Shown here in pieces: positions 11,914 through 23,396 of a stretch of 64,000 nucleotides of DNA. The notes beneath the pieces are model-generated. The model did no database searches, had not been told where the DNA came from, and saw only the letters and a list, made by a program, of their open reading frames with translations. Positions within the stretch are counted from its first letter, which is position 1. Each line of letters starts with the position of its first letter. The stretch is from Sanguinoderma infundibulare (lineage: Eukaryota; Basidiomycota; Agaricomycetes; Polyporales; Polyporaceae), in NCBI GenBank assembly GCA_032821775.1, contig JAVLRN010000004.1:930001-994000 (forward strand), written 5' to 3'. A program made the position numbers and the translations under genes.

Positions 11914-12240
11914 CGCCTCGTCGGTTGTCGATCAAAGGCAGAGACTTCTCGGATTACCAATTCGTGCTCAAGGGTCACGAATGCTTGCGACAGGATGACC
12001 GTGTCATGCAGCTGTTCGGCCCGTCAATACCCTAGTGCCTGGACAAGGACTGCTTCAAGAGGCATCTGCACATTCAACGGTTCCCCGTGATCCCGCTTAC
12101 GCCGAATGCCGGTCATACGCTCGCTCGCTCGCTCCCCGTCAACAGCATGATCGGCTATATCCTCGGTCTGGGCGATCGCCACCCGTCCAACCCATGGCAT
12201 ACGTCCAAAGGACAGAAACGAGTCCCATGCCAAAAATAGT
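11914..12240 (+). pseudogene. TOR-type (PIKK) kinase-domain fragment captured by the KDZ element
   Basis: Near 11925 the sequence reads [20 protein letters not shown] then [14 protein letters not shown] shifted frame then gives CFKRHLHIQRFPVIPLTPNA and, after an internal deletion, VNSMIGYILGLGDRHPSN. These are the ATP-binding region and the catalytic loop (GDRHPSN) of TOR kinases, with the sequence between them and the DFG region missing. There is at least one frame change and no start or end, so this is a non-functional copy. The parent TOR gene is presumably elsewhere. Confidence 0.8.
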
Positions 12241-13137
12241 GCTTAGGCACTGGCAGACCCCCTTATAGGAGCCGAGCTCGAATGGAGAGAGAGAGATCCG
12301 ATGTTATAGTAGCGTTCAGGCCGGTTACGGCGTATGTGGCTACTTTCCGGGAGTGTACGGAGTGACGACACCTGTATGGAGCTGGAAGGGGACGTGTTGT
12401 TTGCTCGTGACGTCTAGACGACTACACGTGATGCGCGAATTTTAAAGGGCCGATTTTTCACCCCGGATGGATCATGACTACGTCCAGCCTACGGCTCAAC
12501 AACACGGTCAAGGTATTGACACCGGCAACTACATCGAGGCATGCGTCTGTTGTTGCGAGATTTGTTCGCTGATGGGAGTTCTGTTCAGTCGGCATGCATC
12601 TGAGAGAGATTTCCCCAGACCGATTCCGATCCGATTGAGCGGATCAAGGGAGACCCCCGAGACACGTACGAGATCAGCCTCGATCCAGATACGCGCTCAA
12701 GCGCCTCCGCTTAGTGTCCCGTTTTAGGACTGGCCCGACGTGCCCTCCCGTTGACTGTACCGCTCAGCGCCCTTGCTCAGCGTCGCGACCCACCTATCAG
12801 TTGGTCCAATCACACCCGGAGCACGCCGCAGCGTGCTCCTTCCGTGTTTGCGAGCCGTTAAATATGTAGCTATCTCCTAACAGCACGGACGGAAAAGGTC
12901 GTCTATGAGTGTAGACGGAAAAAAGAAAGAATCATGACGCGGCGACGGGACGTGGATGGCGGTGAGCGGACGGGTGAGAGAATGACGGGAGGCAGGCTAA
13001 CAAGAGGGGAAGTGCGGCGCCTTCACCGTTCATGAGCCATGAGCAGCTCGACAATGTCCTCGTGCCCAGGTTTGCTCCCTTCATCCTACCCATGAATGAG
13101 TTCCACTTCCATTGTTGTGGACATCTGACGGCGGAAC
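12241..13137. other. KDZ internal region without a recognisable gene
   Basis: About 900 bp between the kinase fragment and the tandem duplication. Short frames such as 12467-12727 have no recognisable domain and no clear splice pattern. I see nothing I can support as a gene. Confidence 0.4.
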
Positions 13138-13760
13138 GCGATGTGCGCTCTTTTTGCGCCTGGTCCTGTACTATACTTAGGGTTGGTGCCGTCGTCATAC
13201 TATAAGGACGATCTCCCGTTTCGAGCTCGCCGTGTGGGCCGAGGACGTCGAGATGCCATGTCCGGTCTTCTTGCGCCTGGTTCTGTTCTAAGCTTGTGGT
13301 CGAAGGCGACTTCAGGCGCAGGATCCCATGCAAGAGCCGAGGGACCACCACGGCGCTTTACATGCAGGTTCCACCCATGCGGTGCATACAAGAGCACCTC
13401 GTGCGCACGCAGTACGCTGTGGTGTGTTGAGTTCGTCGAAGACAAGCTATACTACACGGACGAGCTCGGCTTCCTGCGATGTCCGCTCTTCTTGCGCCTG
13501 GTCCTGTGCTATACTTAGGGTTGTGCCGTCGTCCGACATACTATATGGACGATCTCCCGTTTCGAGCTCACCGTGTAAGCCGAGGACGTCGAGATACCAT
13601 GTCCGGTCTTCTTGTGCCTGGTTCTGTTCTTCTAAGCTTGTGGTCGAAGGCGACTTCAGGCGCAGGATCCCATGCAAGAGCCGAGGGACCACCACGGCGC
13701 TTTACATGCAGGTTCCACCCATGCGGTGCATACAAGAGCACCTCGTGCGCACGCGGTCCG
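13138..13760. repeat. Tandem duplication, unit ~339 bp
   Basis: The segment starting GCGATGTGCGCTCTTTTTGC (13138) recurs from 13477 with small changes; both copies share CGATCTCCCGTTTCGAGCTC and AAGCTTGTGGTCGAAGGCGA. Copy 1 ends in a divergent tail near 13415 and copy 2 near 13760. Paired open frames on both strands follow from the duplication and are not annotated as genes. Confidence 0.85.
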
Positions 13761-14245
13761 GTTCCACTGTTCCGGCAGAATGCTCTGTCTGCTCTGCTTG
13801 TTGGTTCCATATCGGCCCTCCCATTCCAAGTTCATGGTCCAGTCATCGTCATGCTATGTACTCATGGACGTGCTTCAGTTGCGCTTCTCGGTCTGGACAC
13901 AGCTGCAGCCAGAATGACTATCGTACCCACACTTTCTCCGCATGGTTACATCAAACTTACTTCAATCTTCCTCAACGGAGGCGGGCTCCGCCTAGCATTA
14001 CAAAGCTTCATATCTTCCAAATTTGGAAGATAGATATGTCTCAAATGAAAATGGGCACACCAACCAAAAAAGGGCAATCATGGAAGTTTTTATGTATAAA
14101 AGGCCCCTCGCTGCCGTTCGGTCGAATTTGCCCCAGCCGCCATCCCCTTGTTCTCATCCCCTCGAACATCGGTACGCATCAGATCGCTCCCCGTCCCCTA
14201 GCGGTGCTGACGTTGGCTACGGCCCCTGTTCGACCCTTTCCATAG

Positions 14246-14791
14246 ATGTCAACTAAGTATGCTCCCCCTCCTCGCTCGTCCGAGTCCGACGCTGGCACCA
14301 GGGGGCGCTCGCGCGCCACCAGCGCTGGCTCCCAGGCCGCCGGACCTGGCTCCCGCTCTGCCCCCGCCTCCGTCCAAGGTCGCCCCCCGTCCGTTGCAGC
14401 CTCTGACGTCCGTGACTGGGACTCGGATATCCACATGCGTACCGCTAGTAAGCAACTGTCCATATCTGTTGAACGTCCTACTGACATCTATTGTGGTTTA
14501 GGCGTAGCCTCCGAAGACTTGAACTCGATCGGCACCCGCCTCGAGTCCTTGTCGACCTCCGTTGACTCGCAGACCACCGCGATCGCTTCGTTGGAAACCC
14601 AGATGAAGTCGCAGATGACGTCGCAGACCGCCGCGATCAACTCGTTGGAAGCTCAGGGAAGGTTGCAGACTGACGCAATCAACGCCCTCGGTGTGAACGT
14701 CACGTCCGCCATTAGCCGGATGGAGACCTCGTCCTCGACCTTGCGGGACGCCATCCTCCAGCTGATCAACGCGAGCGGACGGCAGGAGTAG
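14246..14791 (+). CDS. Small coiled-coil KDZ cargo protein, 163 aa
   Basis: Two exons, 14246-14447 and 14502-14791, joined through a GTAAGC..TTTAG intron. The N terminus is Ser/Pro/Arg-rich and low in complexity. The second exon is a continuous heptad-type helix (SIGTRLESLSTSVDSQTTAI and similar) of about 90 residues with repeated SQTTAI/SQTAAI motifs, followed by a short tail. It lies upstream of the transposase and on the same strand. No enzymatic motif is visible. It may be a structural or oligomerising accessory of the element; that is inference. Confidence 0.65.
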   Translation: MSTKYAPPPRSSESDAGTRGRSRATSAGSQAAGPGSRSAPASVQGRPPSVAASDVRDWDSDIHMRTASKQLSISVERPTDIYCGLGVASEDLNSIGTRLESLSTSVDSQTTAIASLETQMKSQMTSQTAAINSLEAQGRLQTDAINALGVNVTSAISRMETSSSTLRDAILQLINASGRQE

Positions 14792-15159
14792 GGTGGTCGG
14801 TGAGTCTCTGTTTTCACGTCTCATTTTCCAAGCCTTACGTTTGTTAACAGGAATGTGATCATCACGAGCCTGTAGTCATCAACGTCATCGTCGACGACGA
14901 GCATCATCTTCCGCATCTCGCTTGTATTTGTATCGTGTACGATGTACTGTGGAGTTTATGGGAATGGATCGCAATCGTTATCGTCCCCTCATCGTCATGA
15001 TGTGTGATAAGTGTGCTTAATGAATCAAGCGACGACGGAGTGGGCGGGAGCAGAAAGAGTTGAGGAAGAGATAATATTTGGGCGCTCTACTTGAGCGCCT
15101 CTGACGTGGCTCTTCGTTTTCCTTAAGCCCCTTCGTTCACTTGCTGCCACCAACTCCTT

Positions 15160-18100
15160 ATGTCTAAGAAGCGACCTGGCGAGAACTCACCTCGCACCCC
15201 TGCAAAGAGCAAGAAGCCAAAATTCAAGGTCATCCCCAGAGAATGTGACTCGGACGTCGGGCCAGCAAATACGGTCTCCAGGCGCGTCACCCACATTTCT
15301 GCCTCCGCGCCGAGCAAGGGAAAGCTCAGGATTAAAACCAAGCAGAGGACGGTTCACCTCAGTCCCGAGGACATCCTTTCCGATGCGGCACTTGACCCAA
15401 CTATCGCTGCCACCGTCGACTCGATTGTCGGAGAATTCCCTCCCGAACTGGCGGAGCATCTGACGGAGGAACTTCCACAAAGTAAGAAGCATGAGCGTGT
15501 TGCGCAACGGGCCGCTGTACGTTTCGTTTTTATGCATAGTGAATGATCTAACTGTTATGTATCTAGAGCAAGGTTCGGGAGTGGCTTCCTTTGAGGCAAA
15601 CTATGGCCGATGAACTGATGCTTTACGAGGGGTGCGAGGAGGATGTGGAGAAGACTGTACTGTGCCGCCAATGCCTCGTCAACGAAGCGTCTGTGCGATG
15701 CATCGAATGCGAGGGGAGGTCTCTTGTATGCGCAGCCTGTGCTGTCGCGGGGCATTCGAGGTTGCCCTTGCATCGTGTACAGGTGAGTTTCCATTTCCTG
15801 TTGTTCGCGCCGTAGTTGAGGTTATTCCGTGTCAGAGATGGAATGGAAAGACCTTTGTGAAAAGTTCCCTTCGCGAGCACGGTCTGATCATCCAACTTGG
15901 CCACAACGGCGCGGAGTGCCCTTGCCCCTCCGCTAGTTCTCGGCGTCTCGTCGTTGTGGACCTTACAGGCACCCACGAAGTAGATGTCTTATTCTGCGAG
16001 TGCCTCGACCCAGAAACCCGCAGGTTTCAGCACGAATGGGTCCAAGTGTTCCGTCGAGGGTGGTTTCCGGCAACGACGAACAGACCTGCGACAGCATTCA
16101 CCTTCCGCGTGCTCGAGACCTATCACGAGCTCAACTTCCAGTCGAAGGTCAGCCTCAATGACTACTGCCGAACCCTTGAGCGTGTCACTGACAACTCTGG
16201 GTTGGGACCCGTCTTGGTATGCTCGTTTACCTTCGAACCTCCTTCGTCTCTGATCAAACACCCAGAACCGCTATCATCAGTTCTCTCACGTCATGCGGCT
16301 GTGGCGCCATCTGACCATGGTCAAACGGGGTGGTCGTATCCACGACCCGGCTGGTGTCGCGGGGACACAACCTGGGGAGCTCGCTGTCGAATGCCCCGCA
16401 TGTCCTCATCCGGGAAGGAACCTGCCGGAGGACTGGGACAAGGCCCCGCCTGAGATACGGTAAGTCCATACTATGTATCGTATCACTTGTACGCGCGATC
16501 TGATGATGTCCAACAAGATGGCTTTATACGCTGTTCCTGATGCTAGACGCCAACTTTTGAGCAAAGTGCAAAGCTCGAAACTTTGACGACTTTGAGCTGG
16601 GATCGGGGTGGAGCTATTTCGTTGAAGAGAGCGCATATCAAGCGCATATTGCTAAGTATGGCGACCAGCAGGAAGTACGTTGCAGACATTACATTTGCGC
16701 GTTCTTTGTTGCTAATGTCAGAAGCAGGAGAACCATTGCTCTGCTGAGCATAGCGCCATCGTGAACGCTAATCTTCGTCGCGAAGGTTATGTGGCATCCG
16801 GCGTTGGTGCGGTTTTATGTGCCCGTCATGCACTCGTCCGTCGGAACGGGGCGGGAGATACCCAGAAGGGGGAAAAGTAAGCAAATCTGTCCACGTTTGT
16901 CGCAAATGTCTGCTGATCAAAGCAGATACGCTAACATGGATTACCTCTTGTTTTCCACCTTGACGGGGGTCGTCATCCTCATCTTGCTCATCTCTTATGA
17001 TATCGTCTGTCAGTGGTATAGGAACCTCTTCGCGCGAATGCTTGGATTCCCGCGCGAAATGCACCTCGACCTTGACAAGGTCACACTACGTTTCGCCATC
17101 CTGAAGAAACACTTCCGCGTTCACGGGCCCAAGCACTCACAATTCTCTTTCAACTTCCTTCGATGGGTCGCTCGTACATACGGGGAGGGCATTGAGTCCC
17201 ACTGGTCCCACATGAACCCATTGGCCCTCAGCACCCGGGAGATGAGTCCCGGCCTTCGGCACGAGGTCTTCAATGACCACTGGGGTGCGTGGAATTGGCA
17301 GAAAATCATCGCCTTCGGTAAGTACATTACGTTAGGCTGTTGGCGCGTGTCACTGATATATCGAACAGCGCCGTTCTTCCTCAAGTCCCTCCATGAAGCC
17401 AAGACCATGCATGCTAAACAGTTCAAGACATTCGAGCAATTCAACAAGACGTTCGACGCCGGGGTTGTAGGGCAGTGGGAACGTCGCGTTCAGGAGTGGG
17501 AGGCAGATATGTCGAACCCCGATCCGTACGAGGAACCAATAACGAGTGCGTATCTACATTCGGAAGACACGTCGGCTACGTTCTCAACGTTTCCATCACA
17601 GATATGTCTCAAGCAGCCATACGGCGCCAGATCGCAACCGAGGAAGCGGCGGAGAACGCCGCCCAGACGCTACTGGGGCACGAGACAACGCCCGGTGTGT
17701 TCCTTCAAGTGGGACTTGAGCTCGAGGAGCAGCAGTAAGTGCTGGAAATCCTACATCGTGTGCGCATGTTATTGATGTTCTAATATGCAGACATGCCATG
17801 AGCATGGTGAAGACGACTTCCAATTCCGATAAATCGGCCGCCCAGATCCAGGAAAAGCAGACGCTCCTCAGCCGCCGCATCGCCTCATGGCAGTCCATCC
17901 AGGACTGCCACATGCCCATGGTTTCCGCGCTCCGCGTCACTGCCTCACACGTACCCGCTCCAGATCCCCCATCCTCGTCCTCGCCTGCACAAACAAGAGT
18001 GAAGGACGTGCAACTCTGGCTGCCTTCTGCCCTACCTGCTTCTCTTCTTGCACTAGACTCAATGGCCTCTCTGCGCGACAAAGAGCGGCGACTGCGACTT

Positions 18101-18895
18101 GCTCAGCTCTCCGACTGCTTGGATGACATCCGCCGGTTACGCCGCGTCCTGACCGGCATCACTGACTTCAAGCGCTTCAATGTCTCGGGGACCGGCCAGC
18201 GCGCCAACACTCGCATCCGCACGCTTTATTCACGTTTCGACGCCAAGATCCAGCGGTGCATTCTTCGCTACCGTGCATCTCACGCCGCGATGAACAACCT
18301 TGACCCTTCTGGTGATTGGTCATCCCGCTTCAAGGTACTCAATGACGGCGACATCACAGGACCCGGGCACGATGAAGATGAAAGTGAAGGCCGAGTCGTG
18401 GTGAGCTGGATCTGGCTTTCTCCTGGCGGTGCCAAATCTTCCGATCCCATGCGCCCATCCACGCCGGCTGAGTTTGCAGATAGTATGCGCATTGAGTGGG
18501 CTCGGTGTAAAGCTCGGGCGGAGCGGTGGGGAGAGGAGGAGGAGTTGCTGGAAGAGGAGATGCGCCGGGTTATTGAATTCTTCGAGGACCGGGCGAAGTG
18601 GTGGCGTAGCCAGGGTAATCGCCGTTCAGACGTCTCCCCAGCGTTACGTCTTGCGCTTTCGATTTACGCCGAGAAGCAGGCGTCGGTATTCGAGGGCTTG
18701 CGCCTACGCTGTGGCTCGCTTTGGGCACCGTACTTCAAGACTTACGGCTCGCTCCCGGCGTGGGCAACGCCATTTGATCATGCTGATGCTGCACCTTCTC
18801 GTGTCCATGTCATGAGGGCACGCATTAGCCAGCTTGACGAGGACGTGGGGGGTTCATGTTCGGCATCAGTGTCGTCTGACAGCGAGGATGTGTAG
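15160..18895 (+). CDS. KDZ transposase with one internal stop
   Basis: Ten exons with matching phases: 15160-15516, 15567-15782, 15836-16216, 16266-16459, 16518-16674, 16728-16876, 16926-17317, 17369-17545, 17602-17734, 17791-18895 (1086 codons plus stop). Exon 2 has the CxC2-type cysteine cluster (CRQC, CIEC, CAAC, GHSRLPLHRVQRWNG). Later exons carry the KDZ core: LMLDANF (Asp at 16546), ISYDIVCQW (Asp at 16999) and YGEGIESHW (Glu at 17194), a plausible DDE set. The C-terminal exon has LTGITDFKRFNVSGTG and VSWIWLSPGG, typical of the family. A TGA at 16558-16560, where arginine would be expected, interrupts exon 5 three codons after the first Asp. No splice site removes it, so this copy is probably inactive unless the stop is read through. 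Confidence 0.9.
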
Positions 18896-19060
18896 TTTGT
18901 TGTTTGTTATCTGTATCCCTGTATATTAGAGTTGTTTTGGCAATAATTCCATAAGCGATGTGAAAGCGTGTCTCATAAACTCACTCAAGTAATCGACAGA
19001 TGGATTGATGCCTTATAAGGCTGCATTATGAATGACTTATAATAATAATGCTCATCATTC

Positions 19061-20049
19061 ACAAGTGGACAGGGCTGGTACAAGTACACATTCAAAGGAT
19101 ATACCAATGGGCGGGGCTGGTACAAGCTGGATTTACAAATGGGCGAGGCTGGTACAAGTACGCATTCAGAGGATATACTAATGGGCGGGGCTGGTACAAG
19201 CGGGATATACTAATGGGCGAGGCTGGTACAAGTACGCATTCAGAGGATATACTAATGGGCGGGGCTGGTACAAGCGGGATATACTAATGGGCAGGGCTGG
19301 TACAAGTACGCATTTAAAGGATATACTAATGGACGGGGCTGGTACAAGCGGGATATACTAATGGGCAGGGCTGGTACAAGTACGCATTTAAAGGATATAC
19401 TAATGGACAGGGCTGGTACAAGCGGGATATACTAATGGGCTGGGCTGGTACAAGTACGCATTTAGAGGATTTACAAATGGGCAGGGCTGGTACAAGCGGG
19501 ATATACTAATGGGCTGGGCTGGTACAAGTACGCATTTAGAGGATTTACAAATGGGCAGGGCTGGTACAAGTACGCATTTAGAGGATATACTAATGGGCGG
19601 GGCTGGTACAAGCGGGATATACTAATGGGCTGGGCTGGTACAAGTACATATTTAGATGATATACAAATGGGCTGGGCTGGTACAAGTACACATTTAGAGG
19701 ATTTACAAATGGGCAGGGCTGGTACAAGTACACATTCAGAGGATATACTAATGGGCGGGGCTGGTACAAGTACATATTTAGACAATATACAAATGGGCCG
19801 GGCCGGTACAAGTACGCATATAGAGGATATACTAATGGGCAGGGCTGGTACAAGCACGCATATAAAGGATATACAAGTGGGCAGGGCTGGTACAAGCATA
19901 GGTATATAAGATACACAAGTGAGGAGATGATACACAATGAAGGAAATACAATCAGGCCAGTTGTAAGTGAATTACAGACGGGTCATAAAATAGTCCCCCT
20001 CCTACCACAGTTATGGGGACTTGTATTACAAGTATGGAAGCTACTGGTG
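19061..20049. repeat. Right KDZ terminal inverted repeat with subterminal minisatellite
   Basis: Mirror of 7306-8079. About 850 bp of 42-bp units mixed with ~27-bp short units (GCTGGTACAAGCGGGATATA type) is followed by ~140 bp of unique end sequence finishing GCTACTGGTG. There are more short units than in the left end, so the two arrays have changed copy number independently. Confidence 0.9.
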
Positions 20050-21039
20050 TCCTCGTGACGTCGATGCACGGGGTTGGGCAGCGTTCTCGACTGCACCAGC
20101 CTTGTGATCCCTCTGACTTGGGGAGGAAGAGTAGCCGCGATCGGAGTCCACAGCGAGAAGAATGGTTCGTGAAACATCCTGATATGTATGCCCTCCGCGA
20201 CACATAACTTCCAGGTGTTTCTCACCGACGAGACCCCTGTATAAATGCTCTCCATAACCGGGGGCGACATCCATGCAAATGTTGTGAGACGGGGCGAGGG
20301 GCACGATGGCACGAACCGAGGTATCGGAGAGGATTGAGAGATCGAGACGGAGCCACCAGACAGGTATACCGGCCATGAAGAGTTGCTGGACGGCCTCCAG
20401 ATCAGTCGTGAAAGTGCCCATGAATCGGGTATTCACAGGGTGAGGTTGTCCGGAAGGAGGATAGATGGCGTAGAAGTCGAGGAAGGCCTGAGCCATGAGC
20501 CAAAATTGTTGCGTCAGGGAGACCTGGAGGCAGGCATCGCGCCAAGTACACGGGAACAACAGAAGTCTGTCCCGGGAAAGCCGCATGTGGATCTCGAGGC
20601 GGGTAAGCAGTGGGTTGCGATCAGGAATGGCAAGGACTGTCTTGGAAAGATGGTCGACGAGGGCACCAAGCGGCTCGACTGCTGCGCGCCGGAGTAAACC
20701 CAGGCACTTGATAACTGATCCCTCGATCAGCTCGAAATCGTCCTCCCACGGAGTCCACCAGATTGGGACAAGGGGGTGACCGTCCAGCACACACCGTAAA
20801 ACAGCAGCGAGGTACTCGAAACCATGCGAGAATGTCTGTGGCCATTGAATAGGGTCTACAAAACCATATCTACAATCTTTACGGAGCACGACTTCAATAA
20901 TACCGACGGGGGGCTCAGGAATGAAGGACATGTTGGGCGAGCTGATGGCCCACTCATTGTTCGGAGTGTTGCTGGCGACGAGCACATCATTCCAATGGAG
21001 CGTACGCGTGTCCTCATTTTGCACTTGCAACTCGGGCAT
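20050..21039 (-). pseudogene. F1-family gene, 5' half (split by KDZ insertion)
   Basis: The minus-strand frame starts at ATG 21039 (MPELQVQNEDTRTLHW). It contains FMAGIPVWWLRLDLS, aligning with LHRAGIPVWLQHQHN of the intact F1 protein at 54343, and a repeated-leader block lies just upstream. The frame runs to the edge of the transposon; the 20041-20049 end of the open frame is transposon sequence. It connects in frame, through a 55-nt intron, to the 3' half at 6293-7305. Before the insertion it was probably a full-length gene. The first TCCTCGT base outside the element is 20050. Confidence 0.85.
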
Positions 21040-21079
21040 GGAGTCATCCAGATTATGGCGAGTTGTTCAGATTACGGCG

Positions 21080-21600
21080 GGGGAGGCAGGACCGATGGAG
21101 GCGAACTGATCGACGCAAAGTCAAACCGGAATCACAAGCGTCCAGTGGTCTGCAGCGACAAACTGGAGCTGTGATAAAGGAAGGGGGATGGGATGAGATC
21201 TCTTGATGGACGGCTGCAAGGAAGACAGTTAGTATACGTCATTAGCGAGGAAACACTAATAGCCGCGCACGTACCCACCTGTGTTGTGCACGGTGAGCAC
21301 GAAGAATGTTCCTTGATAGCACAAGGGGGGAACCTGAAAGCAATGATATTCAAGATGGTCAGCGAACAAGCAAGCGGGGTGTGACATATCCTGGGCATAG
21401 GCGGGGCACACGACGCGAACGCGTCCAGACCAAATGACCAAGTACCTGTTTGCGGCAGAAGCCGAACTTGAAGCCGGAGTCGATGTTGATGAGGGTTGCG
21501 GTCGGGTGGATCAGCCCGGTCTGTTGGACGGGGACGACGGGTGGGAAGACGGGCGAGACGACGGGCGGGACGATGAGTAGAGCGACGGCGGGAGTTGTGT
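21080..21600 (-). promoter_or_regulatory. Repeated 5' leader upstream of the split F1 gene (copy 2)
   Basis: On the minus strand this holds the conserved block with GCTGCAGACCACTGGACGCT and GATTTGACTTTGCGTCGATC about 60-130 bp before the F1 start. Further upstream come a short open frame containing [11 protein letters not shown] and donor/acceptor-like sites. The same arrangement precedes the RING gene and the intact F1 gene, so it is likely a shared transcribed leader or promoter. Confidence 0.6.
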
Positions 21601-21610
21601 TGGCAGGATG

Positions 21611-21742
21611 AAATGACGAAGTCCACGCCTGACTCACGCCCGCCGCATCGGGGCCGACGCCACAGTTGCCACAATTGTGGCGGGTGTAAGTCACGTGGAC
21701 CGGGCCGCCTGCGCCGTGAGTCAGGCGTGGACTTTGTCATTT
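21611..21742. mobile_element. 132-bp palindromic MITE-like element (copy 2)
   Basis: The ends are inverted copies of AAATGACGAAGTCCACGCCT continuing to GACTCACG, with one mismatch. The centre is GC-rich with ACAGTTGCCACAATTGTGG. The same element is at 26035-26166 and a longer variant at 53641-53805, and a cut copy starts the window. It has no coding capacity. Confidence 0.85.
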
Positions 21743-21939
21743 CGAGCCGCCGCCCAGCCCGATATCTGTCGGTCTACTACATAGTATGTCTCGCTCGTCC
21801 CTCTGGTCGCCGGTCAATCCCCTCCCTGACACCCTCCTCAGCGTGAACCGCTCGAATGACGACCACGAAGAGGCAAAGGTATCACCCTTCGGAAAAAGGT
21901 TCATTCCCAACGCTCACGGAAGATACGTTTGAACTCCGT

Positions 21940-22772
21940 TGCGCTCAGGTATCCGCATAGATGCGCAATGCGCCCTTGATTATGTCTTGTCACATCCCTT
22001 CCTCTCCAAGACACCAATCGTGAGTCTCAACGCTTTGTCCTCGAGCCAACTCAATGGTGATGAAACACGACGACCTGAAATGACATCACCAGATTCTATA
22101 CGGCCAGTCTATCGTCGGCGCCGTCACCATTGATCTCGCGAGTGGAAACCAGCATGTGGTCTGTCATCCTGCCCGCTTTTACCCATTCCCAGCCGTTCTG
22201 ACAACCTGTTACACCCGCCCATTCATTCCTGCAACTCGCAGATCCGTGCTCTGATCCTCGAGAACACTTTCCTCTGCCTTCCGCGCCTCGTGCCGACTGC
22301 GCTGCCTGTCCTGGGCCCGTTCGTGTTCCTATGCCACCAGAAATGGGACTCTGCGTCCAAGGTCCCTTTCCTCCCCCAGCGATGCTTCTTCTCAGTGGCG
22401 TCCGCGACGAGGTCGTCCCGTGCGAGCATATGCAAGGCCTCTGGAAGCTCTTCCAGAAGCACGGTGGCCAACGTCCCACTCCTGTGCCCTACTTCGCCCC
22501 CGAGGATGACAAGGACACGACTGCGGACGTGCCCGGTCCAAAGGACGAACGCGTGAAGAACCCTACCTCGGGCTACTCCCGGTTCGTCAAGTTTAAGAGG
22601 GGGACGAACAGTACATTCTTAATTTCCATCTTCGTCTTCCCGCTGTCGTCCGCGTTTGGGGCTGACTCATCATCAAACGTGCAGACGATACGTGCGTGCA
22701 GCAAGGATACTGGTCTGCCATTGCCGATTTTGTCGCAGCGCTGAAGGACATTCCTCCAGTCCCGAAGGTTTG
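21940..22772 (+). pseudogene. Bem46-like alpha/beta-hydrolase fragment
   Basis: The plus strand reads GIRIDAQCALDYVLSHPFLS, then after an intron LYGQSIVGAVTIDLAS, which is a GxSxG nucleophile elbow in altered form. Later pieces are LILENTFLCLPRLVPTALP and LSGVRDEVVPCEHMQGLWKL, and the end is ADFVAALKDIPPVPKV. This order matches the membrane-associated Bem46/ABHD13 hydrolases. The pieces lie in different frames (a shift near 22360) and there is no N terminus, so it is a relic. Confidence 0.75.
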
Positions 22773-23325
22773 ATACGTCGAGCGTATATACTTAAGTATG
22801 CGCTGTCGCACACGTCATGACCGTTGTGCCATTGACAGCATCGACTTTCGTGGACGGAATCCGTACTTAGTCATGTGTCAAGTCTTCACTGGTCCCGTGT
22901 CCGCTTTTCTTGTTTAGCGATCCCTGTCAGCTGTTTGTCCCCAGGATTTGCCGGACGCGTTTTGTCCATGTAATGTAGCCCTAATACCACTTTGTAGACA
23001 TCCGAGCATGCACACGTATATGGCTGCGATCCTGCTAATGCGCTATCCATTCTTCCGAAGGAGGTGGTGGCACTTGTGCTTTTCGATCTGTCAGTCCCTG
23101 AAAATCAACATTCAGCCTTTGTTCACCTGTCATGAACAATCTTTCCTTGGCGGTCTCAATTTCAGTTGCATCCTCCCATCCACAGATGGCCCAGCTTGGA
23201 AGAATTTATAGAGGGGGTAAATAGCAGATACGCATGTCACTACAGATTCCGTCTTCGTAAATTTCATCCCAATAATTTGCTGATCAACAGTGCGGCACGG
23301 AACCTCTGGGGCGCTTGAATGCCCA
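22773..23325. other. Unassigned spacer
   Basis: About 550 bp with no supported gene. The 87-aa frame at 22948-23211 has no recognisable domain. Confidence 0.4.
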
Positions 23326-23396
23326 TCGCATCGACCCTCTGAACGCCACCATCGCATCGACCCCCTGAACACCACCATCGCATCGACCCCCACGCG
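23326..23396. repeat. Short tandem repeat, ~25 bp x 3
   Basis: Three copies of CATCGCATCGACCCCCTGAA-type units with ACACCAC spacers; it looks like a local minisatellite. Confidence 0.8.

Larger units (their letters stand above)
7306..20049. mobile_element. Complete KDZ-superfamily DNA transposon (12,744 bp)
   Basis: The element is bounded by inverted ends starting CACCAGTAGCTTCCATAC and by a 7-bp target duplication. The first ~75 bp of the two ends are identical and the next 60 bp differ at two positions. Minisatellites lie just inside both ends. Inside are a 632-aa accessory protein on the minus strand, relics of other genes, a small coiled-coil ORF and a KDZ transposase on the plus strand. 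Near-identity of the ends indicates a recent insertion. It interrupts an F1-family gene. KDZ (Kyakuja-Dileera-Zisupton) elements are known to be abundant in mushrooms. This copy has one stop codon inside the transposase, so it may need help from another copy to move. Confidence 0.9.
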
